Origin: Domibacillus sp. PGB-M46
GTDB lineage: Bacteria; Bacillota; Bacilli; Bacillales; Domibacillaceae
NCBI RefSeq assembly: GCF_022668875.1
Contig: NZ_JAKGCR010000024.1
Coordinates: forward strand, 1-64,000
DNA length: 64,000 nt
Direction of reading: 5' to 3'
Each line of letters opens with the position of its first letter. Within the stretch, counting starts at the first letter, position 1. The notes beneath the pieces were generated by a model. The model had not been told where the DNA came from, searched no databases, and saw only the letters and a list, made by a program, of their open reading frames with translations. The position numbers and the translations under genes are program-made. Of this stretch, positions 16,008 to 24,356 are shown piece after piece.

Positions 16008-17165
16008 TTAATTAAGATTACCGGCAGAAATTTGTGCATTTACCGCATTTGCAAACGCATTTCTAAAGTCAGCCGCACCAGCCGAAGCAGGATTTGTATT
16101 ATAAGGTTTTCCTTCTAACACCGATATAACTACATTATTTTTACCAGTTTCATTTAATGTATTATATTTAGCCATTGTTATGCCAATATCTGTTTGGAAT
16201 TGAGGAACCTCCAATGTTCGAGTTCTAAAATCCGAATAATCTGAATACCAATCCCCGTTTACAGAATTTATTGCCCCGATTTCATTTTCTCCAACTTCTC
16301 CAATTGGATTTTCCCTTAGCTCATATAACTCTTCAATTACAGACTCTTCTTTTTGATCCGGAGCGTCTACATGCGTTTTAGATAATATGAGTCCTACATC
16401 TTTTGCATAATACTTATACTCTGTAATATACTCTGTAATTTGAATTCCTATAACAACAACATTTTCAAAGGTTCCAGCCGCTACTGTGACTGTTTCATTC
16501 GCGGCTAAAACAGTCTTCAGCCCTTCCCGGTCTTCCCAACCCCCCCCTACCTTAATAGGGTAAGGAATTAACAATTCGCTATTTGAATACAAACCCTTTT
16601 CCGTTTCTTTTTGAAAAATTGGGTCCATATTATATAAGCTTTCCCACATATCAGTCCCAATGAATGCCTCATCTTCTCCATTGTATTTCCCGTGATATTT
16701 GTAGATCCTTTCAAATCCGTACCTATCTCTATAAACATAAACGTTTTCTGTATTTCTGAGATAGCTGTCATTTTGACGTTGGCTAATGGTAAATACCATT
16801 CTCGTTTCTTGTTTTAAGGATTTATCATATTTCGTATGCACACCATTCGTGATGTACATTGTATATGTTTCTCCGCTCTCGTACCCCTTTTCTGGTGATT
16901 GTAACTTTACTGATCGATTATCAGCATTCAGTGTGACTTTTGAAGTAAGTTGTGCGCCTGTTGAGTCCAAAACATAAATATTTGTGTTATTGACTGTATT
17001 CTCATCGATTTCTTCGTTGAACTTAATAACAAAATTATGAAACGGGTCAACATTTGATTTAGATTCAAATTCTTTAAAATTTGCGGCTAGACTATCAGTA
17101 CCTCCAGTTATCACTAGCCCGATAAACATAATAAAACCAAACAATACGCCTTTATAATTCCCCAT
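16008..17165 (-). CDS. Secreted protein with SbsA/SwmB Ig-like domain and SH3b-twin C-domain
   Basis: A 385-residue exported protein. A signal segment covers residues 1-28 (GVLFGFIMFIGLVITGG). An Ig-like domain follows at about 29-128 (FVIKFNEEIDENTVNNTNIY to GETYTMYITNGVHTKY), the same fold as the broken gene at 1-586. Residues about 140-265 match the C-domain of the SH3b twins (LLIPYPIKVGGGW, AAGTFENVVVIGI, YYAKDVGLILSKTH). The remaining 110 residues are unique and end in an Ala/Asn-rich helix. The ATG follows GGGAGGG. It sits upstream of xhlA, as the broken Ig gene sits beside the other lysis cassette. Function unknown. Confidence 0.8.
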   Translation of the reverse strand: MGNYKGVLFGFIMFIGLVITGGTDSLAANFKEFESKSNVDPFHNFVIKFNEEIDENTVNNTNIYVLDSTGAQLTSKVTLNADNRSVKLQSPEKGYESGETYTMYITNGVHTKYDKSLKQETRMVFTISQRQNDSYLRNTENVYVYRDRYGFERIYKYHGKYNGEDEAFIGTDMWESLYNMDPIFQKETEKGLYSNSELLIPYPIKVGGGWEDREGLKTVLAANETVTVAAGTFENVVVIGIQITEYITEYKYYAKDVGLILSKTHVDAPDQKEESVIEELYELRENPIGEVGENEIGAINSVNGDWYSDYSDFRTRTLEVPQFQTDIGITMAKYNTLNETGKNNVVISVLEGKPYNTNPASAGAADFRNAFANAVNAQISAGNLN

Positions 17166-17451
17166 AATTCCCTCCCAACAGAACCATTTTCTTAATACAA
17201 AATTATCATATACTAAATATTGGATTTAGTGAACCCTTACAGAAAATTATCCCGACCGGTAATTGATATATAAAACAACAGAGAAAATGAAACCACCTTT
17301 TTTTACCTATGGTTTTTTATTAACGGCCTTTATGGCATAAAAAAAGTATCTATCATTAGATGGTGCTGTTACGACGCATAATGTTCCGAATATGAAATAA
17401 ATCCATTCTCTGATATATTTTCTACATATCAAAAGAAATGGGGTTATAGTT

Positions 17452-17631
17452 ATGAAACAAGTTTGCTTTTGCTGTCACGAAAAAATAATTTACCTCGAAG
17501 CTGACAATGTTGGAACTGGTATTGCTTATTATGGCACTTGTGAATGTGGTGCCGTAGTTAATTATCGCAAAGATAAAAACGGAAGAAAAGTAGATGATTA
17601 CTCCCGTTGCCCAGATAAAAGTAAAGACTAA
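17452..17631 (+). CDS. Small Cys-rich (zinc-ribbon-like) protein
   Basis: A 59-residue plus-strand frame with CxCCH at residues 5-9, CECG at 30-33 and a further Cys at 53, spaced as in small zinc ribbons. The ribosome binding site is weak (GGGG, 10 nt before the ATG), but a strong terminator follows 10 bp after the stop. It is isolated from the minus-strand phage genes and of unknown function; possibly a DNA- or RNA-binding cargo protein. Confidence 0.55.
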   Translation: MKQVCFCCHEKIIYLEADNVGTGIAYYGTCECGAVVNYRKDKNGRKVDDYSRCPDKSKD

Positions 17632-17641
17632 TGGGCCAAAT

Positions 17642-17672
17642 TCAATACACCTTTTTTAAGGTGTATTATTAT
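17642..17672 (+). terminator. Terminator of the Cys-rich gene
   Basis: AATACACCTT-TTTT-AAGGTGTATT followed by ATTATT; perfect 10-bp stem. Confidence 0.8.
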
Positions 17673-17684
17673 TCCCCTGTATTT

Positions 17685-17746
17685 TTAGGCAGGAGCTTGT
17701 TGTACACCCATTAATCCTTTCAGTTCTGTATATTGCTTCTCTACCT
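17685..17746 (-). other. 3' remnant of a phage gene
   Basis: A minus-strand tail reading VEKQYTELKGLMGVQQAPA then a stop. There is no start codon, and a stop lies in frame just 5'. It looks like the last 19 codons of a deleted gene. Confidence 0.25.
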
Positions 17747-17756
17747 GAATCTATTA

Positions 17757-17788
17757 AAAAATGCGTCCTTAGGCGACATGGTTTTTTC
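17757..17788. terminator. Duplicated terminator next to two-repeat copy 2
   Basis: A near copy of the hairpin at 3312 (now ATGCGTCC-TTA-GGCGACAT) with T-runs on both sides. Confidence 0.65.
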
Positions 17789-17789
17789 T

Positions 17790-18073
17790 TTATGCTGTTG
17801 TTTGTTCGAGTAGCTTGATCATGCGGATAAGGTTTTTATTAAAAACGCTGCTCCCACTACAAACATTACAGAAGCAGGATTGTTAATTTGTGCAGTAATC
17901 CCTTCCGCACTGTAATTTCCCACGTATTCATTCATTTTCTTACCGTTATTCAGGTGAATTTTCACATTTACCTCTGTCAAAATCCCTTCTGCTGGCGTAA
18001 TGCAGCTGACAATATTTTTGCTTAACACGGTGCTGCTGCCAACCGTAAAAACACTCACTTGTCTATCATTCAT
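17790..18073 (-). pseudogene. Two-repeat phage protein, copy 2: 5'-truncated and frameshifted
   Basis: About 90% similar over 280 bp to the second half of the gene at 3347-3712, including the flanking terminator. The first repeat is missing: homology stops at GCAGCATGAA near 18078, where integrase sequence begins on the other strand. A 1-nt deletion near 17855 (relative to AAAAACACTGTTTCC in copy 1) shifts the frame, and the original ending MIKLLEQTTA survives out of frame. Copy 2 keeps the Gln codon that became TAA in copy 1, so the two decayed independently. Confidence 0.8.
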
Positions 18074-18079
18074 GCTGCC

Positions 18080-18907
18080 CTTCTCGGTCATTACCGCCTG
18101 CAAAAACTGGACAAAGTTACGTACAAACAGGTATTTATTAATAAACTGTCAAAAACATTTGAATCCAGCACAGTCCAATTGTTCCATCGGATCTTTAAGG
18201 TAGCAGTGAACGCAGCGGTCGATAATGAAATCCTTCCACGCAATCGTTTTTAAAAATAACGATTCCGAATACAGACAAAAAGTCCAAAGACAACTTTTTG
18301 ACAGCTGATGAATTAAAGGTATTTATTGCTGGAGCTAAGCAGCTGAAAAACCGGACGCACTATACTATGATTCTTTTGCTTGCTTATACAGGGCTTAGAA
18401 TCGGTGAATCACTTGGTTTAACGTGGAATGATATTGACTTTGAAAAAAAGACAATAAGCATCAATAAAACACGGGATAAACATGGAATTAGAACGCCTAA
18501 GACGAAGCAGAGTTATCGGACTATCCTGGTGGGTGATTTTCTTTTGCAGCAATTGGCAGCGTACCGGACCTGGTGTATGGAAATGAAATTTCGATATGGC
18601 TCACGTTTAAAAAGTGAGGATTTAATTTTCATCTCCCATCTTAACGGAGAACCATGCATAGATTGTGTATTACAACACTGCTTTAAAAAGCTCTGTGAAA
18701 AAACGGGGCTGGAACGTGAAACGCATTACGCCATACGGTTTGCGTCATACACAGGCAACTCTTTTGATCAGCCAGCGGATTCCTGTTAAGACCATTGCGG
18801 ACCGTCTGGGTAACACGCCGCATATGATTTTGAACATTTATGGCCATTCTTTTAAAGAACTTGAGAAAGAATCTGTACATGCTTTTAGAAACCTAATGAA
18901 CATGTAA
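18080..18907 (+). pseudogene. int: Tyrosine-recombinase prophage integrase, 5'-truncated with two frameshifts
   Basis: Site-specific recombinase that inserted the prophage. Part of the N-terminal SAM-like core-binding domain remains (DKVTYKQVFINKLSKTFESS, AVNAAVDNEILPRNRF). Then come an extra T near 18250 and the catalytic domain with YTGLRIGESLGLTWNDIDFE (catalytic Arg), a second frameshift near 18735, and YGLRHTQATLLIS (HxxR-type motif) with a final NIYGHS tyrosine motif. The 5' third is missing and fuses directly to the truncated two-repeat gene, a deletion junction near 18079. It cannot be functional as read. Confidence 0.9.
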
Positions 18908-19282
18908 ATGGGGGAGCTTTTGGGGGGCTTTTTCAAAAAGCCTCCTCCATCCCTTGGTATAAAGGAATTCTAGAATATGTTATAGACTACATATTCTAAT
19001 TTTGAACAAAAATCAGCGCCGCATTCCCCTTCAAAATCTCCGATTTAGTGGGGGTTAGGCGCTAAGGTCTTGATTCTTCTTGTTCTTCTATTTTTTTATT
19101 ATACTGATTGCCGTTTCCGTCCTCATATTCGATATATTTTAGAAATAGAAAAATTAAATGGTTAACTATTAAAAAACAGTATTTCATTAATTCCTTGAAA
19201 ACAGTTACAGTAAAAACAGGAAATACTATACGGCTTCACTGAACTGAGGTTCCATTTTTATATTAGAAAGGAAGTTATCACT
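18908..19282. other. Prophage/chromosome boundary region without genes
   Basis: It contains a plus-strand terminator for the integrase (GGGGGGCTTTTT-CAA-AAAGCCTCC, 18915-18949) and a structured element at 19015-19063. I see no tRNA, and no att repeat could be identified because the other prophage end lies outside the window. Confidence 0.5.
19008..19063 (-). ncRNA. Structured element: hairpin closed by AGCGCC/GGCGCT
   Basis: AGCGCC (19015-19020) pairs with GGCGCT (19058-19063), with an inner CCCC/GGGG pairing around a 20-nt loop. On the minus strand it is followed by GATTTTTG. It could be a terminator of unusual size or a small structured RNA; no known family recognised. Confidence 0.3.
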
Positions 19283-20362
19283 ATGACTGTTTATCGTCTT
19301 GGAGTACTGGCCGGAGATGGCATCGGACCAGAGATTGTAAGCGCTACAGTGGAAGTTTTTAAAACAGCGGCCCGCAAAACGGACGTGGACATTGACTGGA
19401 TTGATCTGCCGATGGGCTGGGAAGGCATTAAAAAATACAATGAGCCTCTGCCAGATGAAACAAAAGAAGCATTGAAAAATACACACGGCTGGATTCTTGG
19501 TCCGCATGACTCTGCCGCTTACCCGCCGGAACATAAAGTGAAGCTGAACCCAAGCGGTGCCCTGCGCCACTCCCTTGATTTGTATGCCAACGTCCGCCCG
19601 GCTAAGACGATGCCCGGCATCAAAAGCGTTGTCGGCGAAGCAGATCTTGTGATCTACCGGGAAAATACAGAAGGGTTTTACGCGGACCGCAACATGTACA
19701 GCGGGCATGGCGAATGGCAGATCACGGAAGATGTGGTCGTAACATCCGGCGTCTTTACCCGAAAAGCAGCGGAACGTATTGCCCATGCAGCGTTTAAAAT
19801 GGCCATGCAGCGCCGCAAGAAAGTAACGATTGTTCATAAAGCGAATGTACTTCGTTTGAGTACTGGCTTGTTTTTAAAAGTTTGCCGGGAAGTAGCCGAG
19901 CAGTACCCTGAAGTAGCCGTAGACGATTACCATATTGATGCCATGGCAGCTCATTTGGTACGCCGTGCTAGAGATTTTGATGTGATTGTAACGGAAAATA
20001 TGTATGGGGATATTCTTTCTGACCTTGCCGGTGAACTTGTAGGCAGCCTTGGTCTGGCTCCATCCATCAATTCAAATGATAACCTGGCAATGGCGCAGGC
20101 AGCACACGGGTCTGCACCGGACATTGCCGGGAAAAATATCGGCAACCCAACAGGTATTATGCTGTCTACTGTAATGCTGATGGACTGGCTGGCGGAACGC
20201 CACAACGATCCAAAGCTGAAGGAAATGGCCCAGCTTGTGGAACGTGGCTTGTATCAGTCGCTTGAAGACGGCGTGAAAACAAAAGACCTTGGCGGCAGCG
20301 CGTCAACATCCGGCTTTGCAGAAGCAATATCAGAGCGGATTAATCAGGCTGTTTTAAGTTAA
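19283..20362 (+). CDS. Isocitrate/isopropylmalate dehydrogenase-family enzyme, tartrate/D-malate dehydrogenase-like
   Basis: A 359-residue NAD(P)-dependent beta-decarboxylating dehydrogenase. The nucleotide-binding start VYRLGVLAGDGIGPEIV, substrate loop YRENTEGFYA, catalytic VHKANVLR and DYHIDAMAAHLVRR, metal-binding VTENMYGDILSDLAGEL and cofactor segment HGSAPDIAGKNIGNPTGIML are all present. The family oxidises 2-hydroxy acids (isopropylmalate, D-malate, tartrate) and usually releases CO2. It is not in a leucine operon. The next genes degrade four-carbon sugar acids, which favours a C4 substrate, although a terminator separates them. The ATG follows GAAAGGAAG. Confidence 0.8.
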   Translation: MTVYRLGVLAGDGIGPEIVSATVEVFKTAARKTDVDIDWIDLPMGWEGIKKYNEPLPDETKEALKNTHGWILGPHDSAAYPPEHKVKLNPSGALRHSLDLYANVRPAKTMPGIKSVVGEADLVIYRENTEGFYADRNMYSGHGEWQITEDVVVTSGVFTRKAAERIAHAAFKMAMQRRKKVTIVHKANVLRLSTGLFLKVCREVAEQYPEVAVDDYHIDAMAAHLVRRARDFDVIVTENMYGDILSDLAGELVGSLGLAPSINSNDNLAMAQAAHGSAPDIAGKNIGNPTGIMLSTVMLMDWLAERHNDPKLKEMAQLVERGLYQSLEDGVKTKDLGGSASTSGFAEAISERINQAVLS

Positions 20363-20373
20363 TCATTATCTCT

Positions 20374-20420
20374 CTCGGACTTTACATTAGAAAGCTCTCT
20401 TTTGTAAAATCCGAGATTTT
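20374..20420 (+). terminator. Terminator after the dehydrogenase
   Basis: CTCGGA-CTTTAC ... GTAAAA-TCCGAG followed by ATTTT. It separates the dehydrogenase from the aldolase-kinase pair. Confidence 0.65.
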
Positions 20421-20688
20421 CGACGTGGACATTTTTTGTAGTTTTAAAAAAAATATAAAAGCAGCTAACTATATGAGGAATCCACTTCCTCTTTAGGAAA
20501 TCGATTGCCACAGTATATACAAACGAGCAAGTAAGTTTCCTTCTTCTTTACATAAATAACAGTTAGGAGAAGAACTGGCAGGAAGGTGTATATCAGTTGG
20601 GCGGGAAATGGGCTTTTACAAAATGTATCCAAATATCAAAGTAAATCCTGGTATTTAAAAATCTCTTTAATCAAAGAGGAGAATATAT
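20421..20688. other. Intergenic, likely promoter region of the aldolase-kinase pair
   Basis: No gene-like frame. It ends in the RBS AGAGGAG seven bases before the ATG at 20689. No operator recognised. Confidence 0.5.
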
Positions 20689-21351
20689 ATGAATGTAAAA
20701 CAGGAACTGATTCAAGCAGGTAAGTATTTGGTCCATCATCAGCTGGCCTGGGGAACTTCCGGTAATCTTAGCAGGCGCTTGAACAATGAGCACATGTTGA
20801 TCACAGCTTCAGGCACTAAAATGGCTGAGTTGACTGAAGATGATTTTGTTCAATGGAATATTCAAACAGGTGAAAAATTAGGAGCGCGAAAAGCTTCAAA
20901 GGAAACGCCTATGCACTCCGGTATTTATGCAAACCGGCCGGATGCCAACGCCATTCTGCACTCTTCCCCTTTTTATACAACCCTTTTTGCCTGCAGCAAT
21001 GAGAAAATTCATTCAGAGCTATTTATTGAAACCATGTATTACTTAGAGCATATTGCGTATGCCGATTATTTTCATCCTGGTACAGCCGAGCTGGGCCAAG
21101 CCATTGCAGAACAGGCATTGTCCGCTAATATCATCATGATGCGAAACCATGGAGTTGTTGTTTTTGATGATACGATTGGAGACGCACTGATGCGGTTAGA
21201 AACACTGGAGATGGCATGCCGCATGATGTTAAAGGCAAAAGAAGCGGGAGTGAAACTAACCTTGATTCCGGATCAAGTAGTGACCAGCTTCTTAGAAGAT
21301 TCTCACTACAAGCCAAGAAAGAAAGTAAATCCTACTCTTTCGAAAGGATAG
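20689..21351 (+). CDS. Class II aldolase/adducin-family decarboxylase (OtnC-like)
   Basis: A 220-residue cytoplasmic zinc enzyme. The class II aldolase pattern is clear: LAWGTSGNLSRRL at the N terminus, substrate phosphate-binding TASGTKMAEL, ETPMHSGIYANRPDANAILH and HSSPFYTTL, then MRNHGVVVFDDTIGDAL. Followed 93 bp later by a DUF1537 kinase, the pair matches known 3-oxo-tetronate kinase + 3-oxo-4-phosphotetronate decarboxylase modules, in which the aldolase homologue yields dihydroxyacetone phosphate and CO2. Fuculose- or ribulose-phosphate aldolase is an alternative. The RBS AGAGGAG supports the start. Confidence 0.8.
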   Translation: MNVKQELIQAGKYLVHHQLAWGTSGNLSRRLNNEHMLITASGTKMAELTEDDFVQWNIQTGEKLGARKASKETPMHSGIYANRPDANAILHSSPFYTTLFACSNEKIHSELFIETMYYLEHIAYADYFHPGTAELGQAIAEQALSANIIMMRNHGVVVFDDTIGDALMRLETLEMACRMMLKAKEAGVKLTLIPDQVVTSFLEDSHYKPRKKVNPTLSKG

Positions 21352-21444
21352 GGGAAATTTATATTAAGGTTAGAGACGATGCCTGAAAGCCATTTAAGAT
21401 TTAATGTTATCCAGTAAAACAACAGGTTAGAGAGAAGGGGTTAT

Positions 21445-22740
21445 ATGAGGAATATGATTGGTGTTGTAGCTGATGATACAACCGGCGCAAATGACATTGG
21501 GATTATGTTCAGTAAAAATGATTGGACAGTCAAAGTCGTAGCGTTTAGCAACGAAATGGATTTACAGCAGGATGCCAATGTAGTGATTATAGATACCGAC
21601 AGCCGCTTAGATGCTCCAGATCTCAGTTATCAAAAGGTATATGCGGCCACTAAAGCTCTGAAAGACTTGCCCTGCACACAATTTTTCAATAAAACATGCT
21701 CTGTATTCCGTGGTAATATCGGCAAAGAGTTTGACGCTATGCTTGATGCTTTAAATGAAGAATTTGCAGTTATTGTCCTTTCCTTTCCCAAGAACGGACG
21801 CAGAACCGTAAATGGCATTCACACTGTCCATGGAAAACGGTTAGAAGACTCTGAATTTGCTCATGATCCGGTTCATCCAATGAATCAATCAAGCCTGGTC
21901 TCTATTCTTCAGGAACAAACCGACAGAAAAGTAACCGCGATTCATTTAGATACAGTCCGGCAAGGCGCACAGGTTTTAAAAAATGAAATTGATAAGCAAA
22001 AAGAAGCGTTCAACTATTGTATTATTGACGCAGAAACACAAGCGGATTTAACAATTGTAGCGGAAGCCGTAAAAGACATTAAAGTGTTATGCGGAAGCTC
22101 GGCTCTTGGCGAAGAACTTCCAAAATTTCTCCCAGCTGAAGACTTAGAAAGCCCGCTTCAAACGATGGATATGAAAGATGATAACGGAGTTTTAGTTGTG
22201 TCCGGCAGCTTAACTCCGCAAACACGCGAGCAAACCTCACTGCTTATGCAGAATGGATGCCCTTCTGTCGTGATTGATTCCCGAGCTGTTTTCTTAGCTG
22301 AAGAGCGTCAGGCAGAATTAGAAAAAGCACTGAAGAAAACAATTGAAAAGCTTAAAAGCGGACAAGATGTACTTTTAATGGCAAATAACAGCCCGGAAAT
22401 CGTTCAACAAACGAAAGATCTTGGACTGGAAGCACATATTGATTCTCTAACTATCAGCAAAATGGTTTCCGCTCTCCTGGCAGATATCACGGTACAGGCT
22501 GTAGATGCACTGGATTTAAAGCGGCTCGTCATTGCCGGCGGCGATACGTCTGGCACCATAAGCCGAAAGCTGGGCATTAAAGGCAACTTTATTTTGGACG
22601 AAATTGCAACCGGTGTTCCTTCTGGTCTTGCTTTTGGACGGGATATGCTGATTGTATTAAAATCAGGCAGTTTTGGCGAACCAGATTTTTTAATTAAAGC
22701 AGTGGAGCATTTAAAAGACTTGACACTTCAGAAAAAGTGA
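21445..22740 (+). CDS. Four-carbon acid sugar kinase (DUF1537 family; OtnK/DtnK-like)
   Basis: A 431-residue ATP-dependent kinase. The N-terminal domain has the substrate-binding GVVADDTTGANDIGIMFSK. The C-terminal nucleotide-binding domain has LVVSGSLTPQTREQ and RLVIAGGDTSGTISRKLGI, ending with the usual VPSGLAFG...VLKSGSFG glycine-rich block. The family phosphorylates threonate, erythronate or their 3-oxo forms. It is co-oriented with the aldolase-type gene and shares its transcript; a terminator follows at 22761. The substrate cannot be fixed from sequence. Confidence 0.88.
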   Translation: MRNMIGVVADDTTGANDIGIMFSKNDWTVKVVAFSNEMDLQQDANVVIIDTDSRLDAPDLSYQKVYAATKALKDLPCTQFFNKTCSVFRGNIGKEFDAMLDALNEEFAVIVLSFPKNGRRTVNGIHTVHGKRLEDSEFAHDPVHPMNQSSLVSILQEQTDRKVTAIHLDTVRQGAQVLKNEIDKQKEAFNYCIIDAETQADLTIVAEAVKDIKVLCGSSALGEELPKFLPAEDLESPLQTMDMKDDNGVLVVSGSLTPQTREQTSLLMQNGCPSVVIDSRAVFLAEERQAELEKALKKTIEKLKSGQDVLLMANNSPEIVQQTKDLGLEAHIDSLTISKMVSALLADITVQAVDALDLKRLVIAGGDTSGTISRKLGIKGNFILDEIATGVPSGLAFGRDMLIVLKSGSFGEPDFLIKAVEHLKDLTLQKK

Positions 22741-22760
22741 TAAACGAACGCTTTGAAATC

Positions 22761-22804
22761 AACAGCCCAATCAAGTGTATGACTGACTGGGCTGCTGGTT
22801 TTAT
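22761..22804 (+). terminator. Terminator of the sugar-acid operon
   Basis: CAGCCCA-loop-TGGGCTG followed by CTGGTTTTAT. It also lies at the end of the convergent mhqA-like gene. Confidence 0.65.
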
Positions 22805-22810
22805 ATTGAT

Positions 22811-23794
22811 TTATTCGTATTCTTTTTGAAATTCAATGGTGCTTCTTACCGTATCAATCGGCCGTACAAGCTTTTCAATCTGTTCACGTTTCGCCTCTAA
22901 GAACGGCGGCAATGAAAGCTTTTCGCCTACTGTTTCGTAAGGCTCATCGCCCATAAATCCAGGTCCATCCGTCGCAAATTCAAATAGAATCTGCGGTGCA
23001 ACACGGGAATAAAGAGATTCGAAGAAGTAACGGTCTACGTAACCAGATGTCTGGAAGCCAAAGCTTTCAAGGCGGTCCGTCCATTCATCCAGCACGGCCC
23101 GGTCTTCTACACGGAAGGCTGCATGGTGAACAGTGCCGTACCCCTGGCGCGCCTGCGGCAGCACCGTATTATGTTCTACAATAACCTGAGCCCCGTTTCC
23201 TCCTTCGCCTACCTCAAATAAATGCAGGGAACCTTCCGTTGCTATTTCTTTAAATAATAGCACCTGCTCCATCATTTGTTTGAAATACTTAAAGTCAGCA
23301 ATGCGGACAAACAGAGGGCCTAAACCTGTAATCGCAAATTCCAAAGGGATTGGCCCTTTCTGCCAAGGCGTGCCAGAAGCCACTCCTTTATTATGCTCAT
23401 CTGAAACAAGCTGATAGTGCTGGTCATCGAAATCAACAAACGAAAGTGTCTGTTTGCCAAACTGTTCTTTAATGCCTGTATGTTTCACGTTTAAGCGGTC
23501 AAATCGTTTTACCCAATAATCAAGTGCCGCATCGGTCGGCACCCGGAAAGACGTTTTTGAGATTTCATTTGTGCCATGCACACCTTTTGGAATACCAGGG
23601 AAATCAAAGAACGTCATGTCCGTTCCGGGGCTTCCTTTATCATCAGCAAAGAACAAATGATACGTTTGAATATCATCCTGGTTTACCGTTTTTTTGACTA
23701 ACCGCATACCTAGTACGTATGTGAAAAACTCATAATTTTTTTCTGCACTGCTTGTAATAGCTGTCACATGGTGAATGCCTTTTAAATGATTCAT
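22811..23794 (-). CDS. mhqA: Ring-cleaving VOC dioxygenase, MhqA-like
   Basis: A 327-residue vicinal-oxygen-chelate enzyme expected to open quinol/catechol rings during quinone detoxification. Two VOC modules are visible. The first starts IHHVTAITSSAEKNYEFFTY with RLVKKTVNQDDIQTYHLFFAD, and the second contains GTVHHAAFRVED; metal ligands are the His of IHH and VHH and a C-terminal Glu in ILFEFATDGPGF. It is the most divergent of the three paralogues in this cluster, has its own MhqR-type box upstream, and is convergent with the kinase gene. AGGAGG precedes the ATG. Confidence 0.82.
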   Translation of the reverse strand: MNHLKGIHHVTAITSSAEKNYEFFTYVLGMRLVKKTVNQDDIQTYHLFFADDKGSPGTDMTFFDFPGIPKGVHGTNEISKTSFRVPTDAALDYWVKRFDRLNVKHTGIKEQFGKQTLSFVDFDDQHYQLVSDEHNKGVASGTPWQKGPIPLEFAITGLGPLFVRIADFKYFKQMMEQVLLFKEIATEGSLHLFEVGEGGNGAQVIVEHNTVLPQARQGYGTVHHAAFRVEDRAVLDEWTDRLESFGFQTSGYVDRYFFESLYSRVAPQILFEFATDGPGFMGDEPYETVGEKLSLPPFLEAKREQIEKLVRPIDTVRSTIEFQKEYE

Positions 23795-23825
23795 TTCTTT
23801 TTCCTCCTAGCCAATTAGGTTCAAT

Positions 23826-23843
23826 TATCTTCAATTCGAGATA
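23826..23843 (-). promoter_or_regulatory. MhqR-type operator of the mhqA-like gene
   Basis: TATCTTCAATTCGAGATA, an imperfect palindrome matching the MhqR box pattern tATCTcgAATTCgAGATa, 32 bp before the start codon. Confidence 0.7.
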
Positions 23844-23874
23844 TAAACGTTAAAAAGATCTTTTCTTTTTTATT

Positions 23875-24321
23875 TCATTCAAGCGATCGTGCCCGGTAGC
23901 CAATTCGTTTAATCAGTTGGATAGCAGTATGGAGTTCATCGGGCTTCAAGCCTTCAAATACCTTTCCCATCGTAAGTTCATGTTTAGGGAATATTTCCTC
24001 CATTAGCTCCCTGCCCTTTTGTGTAATGGCTGCATACGTGACACGGCGGTCTTTCGGACAGCCTTTTCGAACAGCATACCCTTTTTGCTGAAGTTTATCG
24101 AGCACATATGTGATACTGCCGCTTGAAATTAATATTTTTTTGCCAATCACTTGAATCGGCTGATCGCCTTTATGGTACAGCAATTCCAAAACCGCAAACT
24201 CTGTTGGGTTTAACCCATAGAGCGCTACATCTTTTCGAACGACGTCTTGAATCGCCTGGGAAGCCCGCAAAATTACCGTAACGGCTTTTAGCTCATTATA
24301 GGTCTGTTCCATTATCATCAC
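23875..24321 (-). CDS. mhqR: MarR-family repressor, MhqR-like
   Basis: A 148-residue winged-helix regulator: NPTEFAVLELLYHKGDQPIQ, recognition helix region SSGSITYVLDKLQQKGYAVR, and wing CPKDRRVTYAAITQKG. In B. subtilis MhqR represses azoreductase and dioxygenase genes and is released by catechol and quinones. Here it is the last gene of the cluster it presumably controls, which differs from B. subtilis, where its targets are scattered. The protein has a single Cys in the wing (GCPKDRR). ATG 24318 (MIMEQ) or 24312 (MEQ) may be the true start. Confidence 0.82.
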   Translation of the reverse strand: MMIMEQTYNELKAVTVILRASQAIQDVVRKDVALYGLNPTEFAVLELLYHKGDQPIQVIGKKILISSGSITYVLDKLQQKGYAVRKGCPKDRRVTYAAITQKGRELMEEIFPKHELTMGKVFEGLKPDELHTAIQLIKRIGYRARSLE

Positions 24322-24356
24322 TTCTTCCCTTTATTTCGAAACGATAACCGATCTAT

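Noticed and set aside
18908-19282. Prophage attachment site attR
   Set aside because: No direct repeat could be compared because the opposite prophage end is outside the window, and no tRNA or other usual target is seen.
19226-19837. Long open frame on the minus strand opposite the dehydrogenase
   Set aside because: It is antisense to a clear enzyme with full motifs; its His/Arg/Phe-rich composition is typical of a shadow frame.
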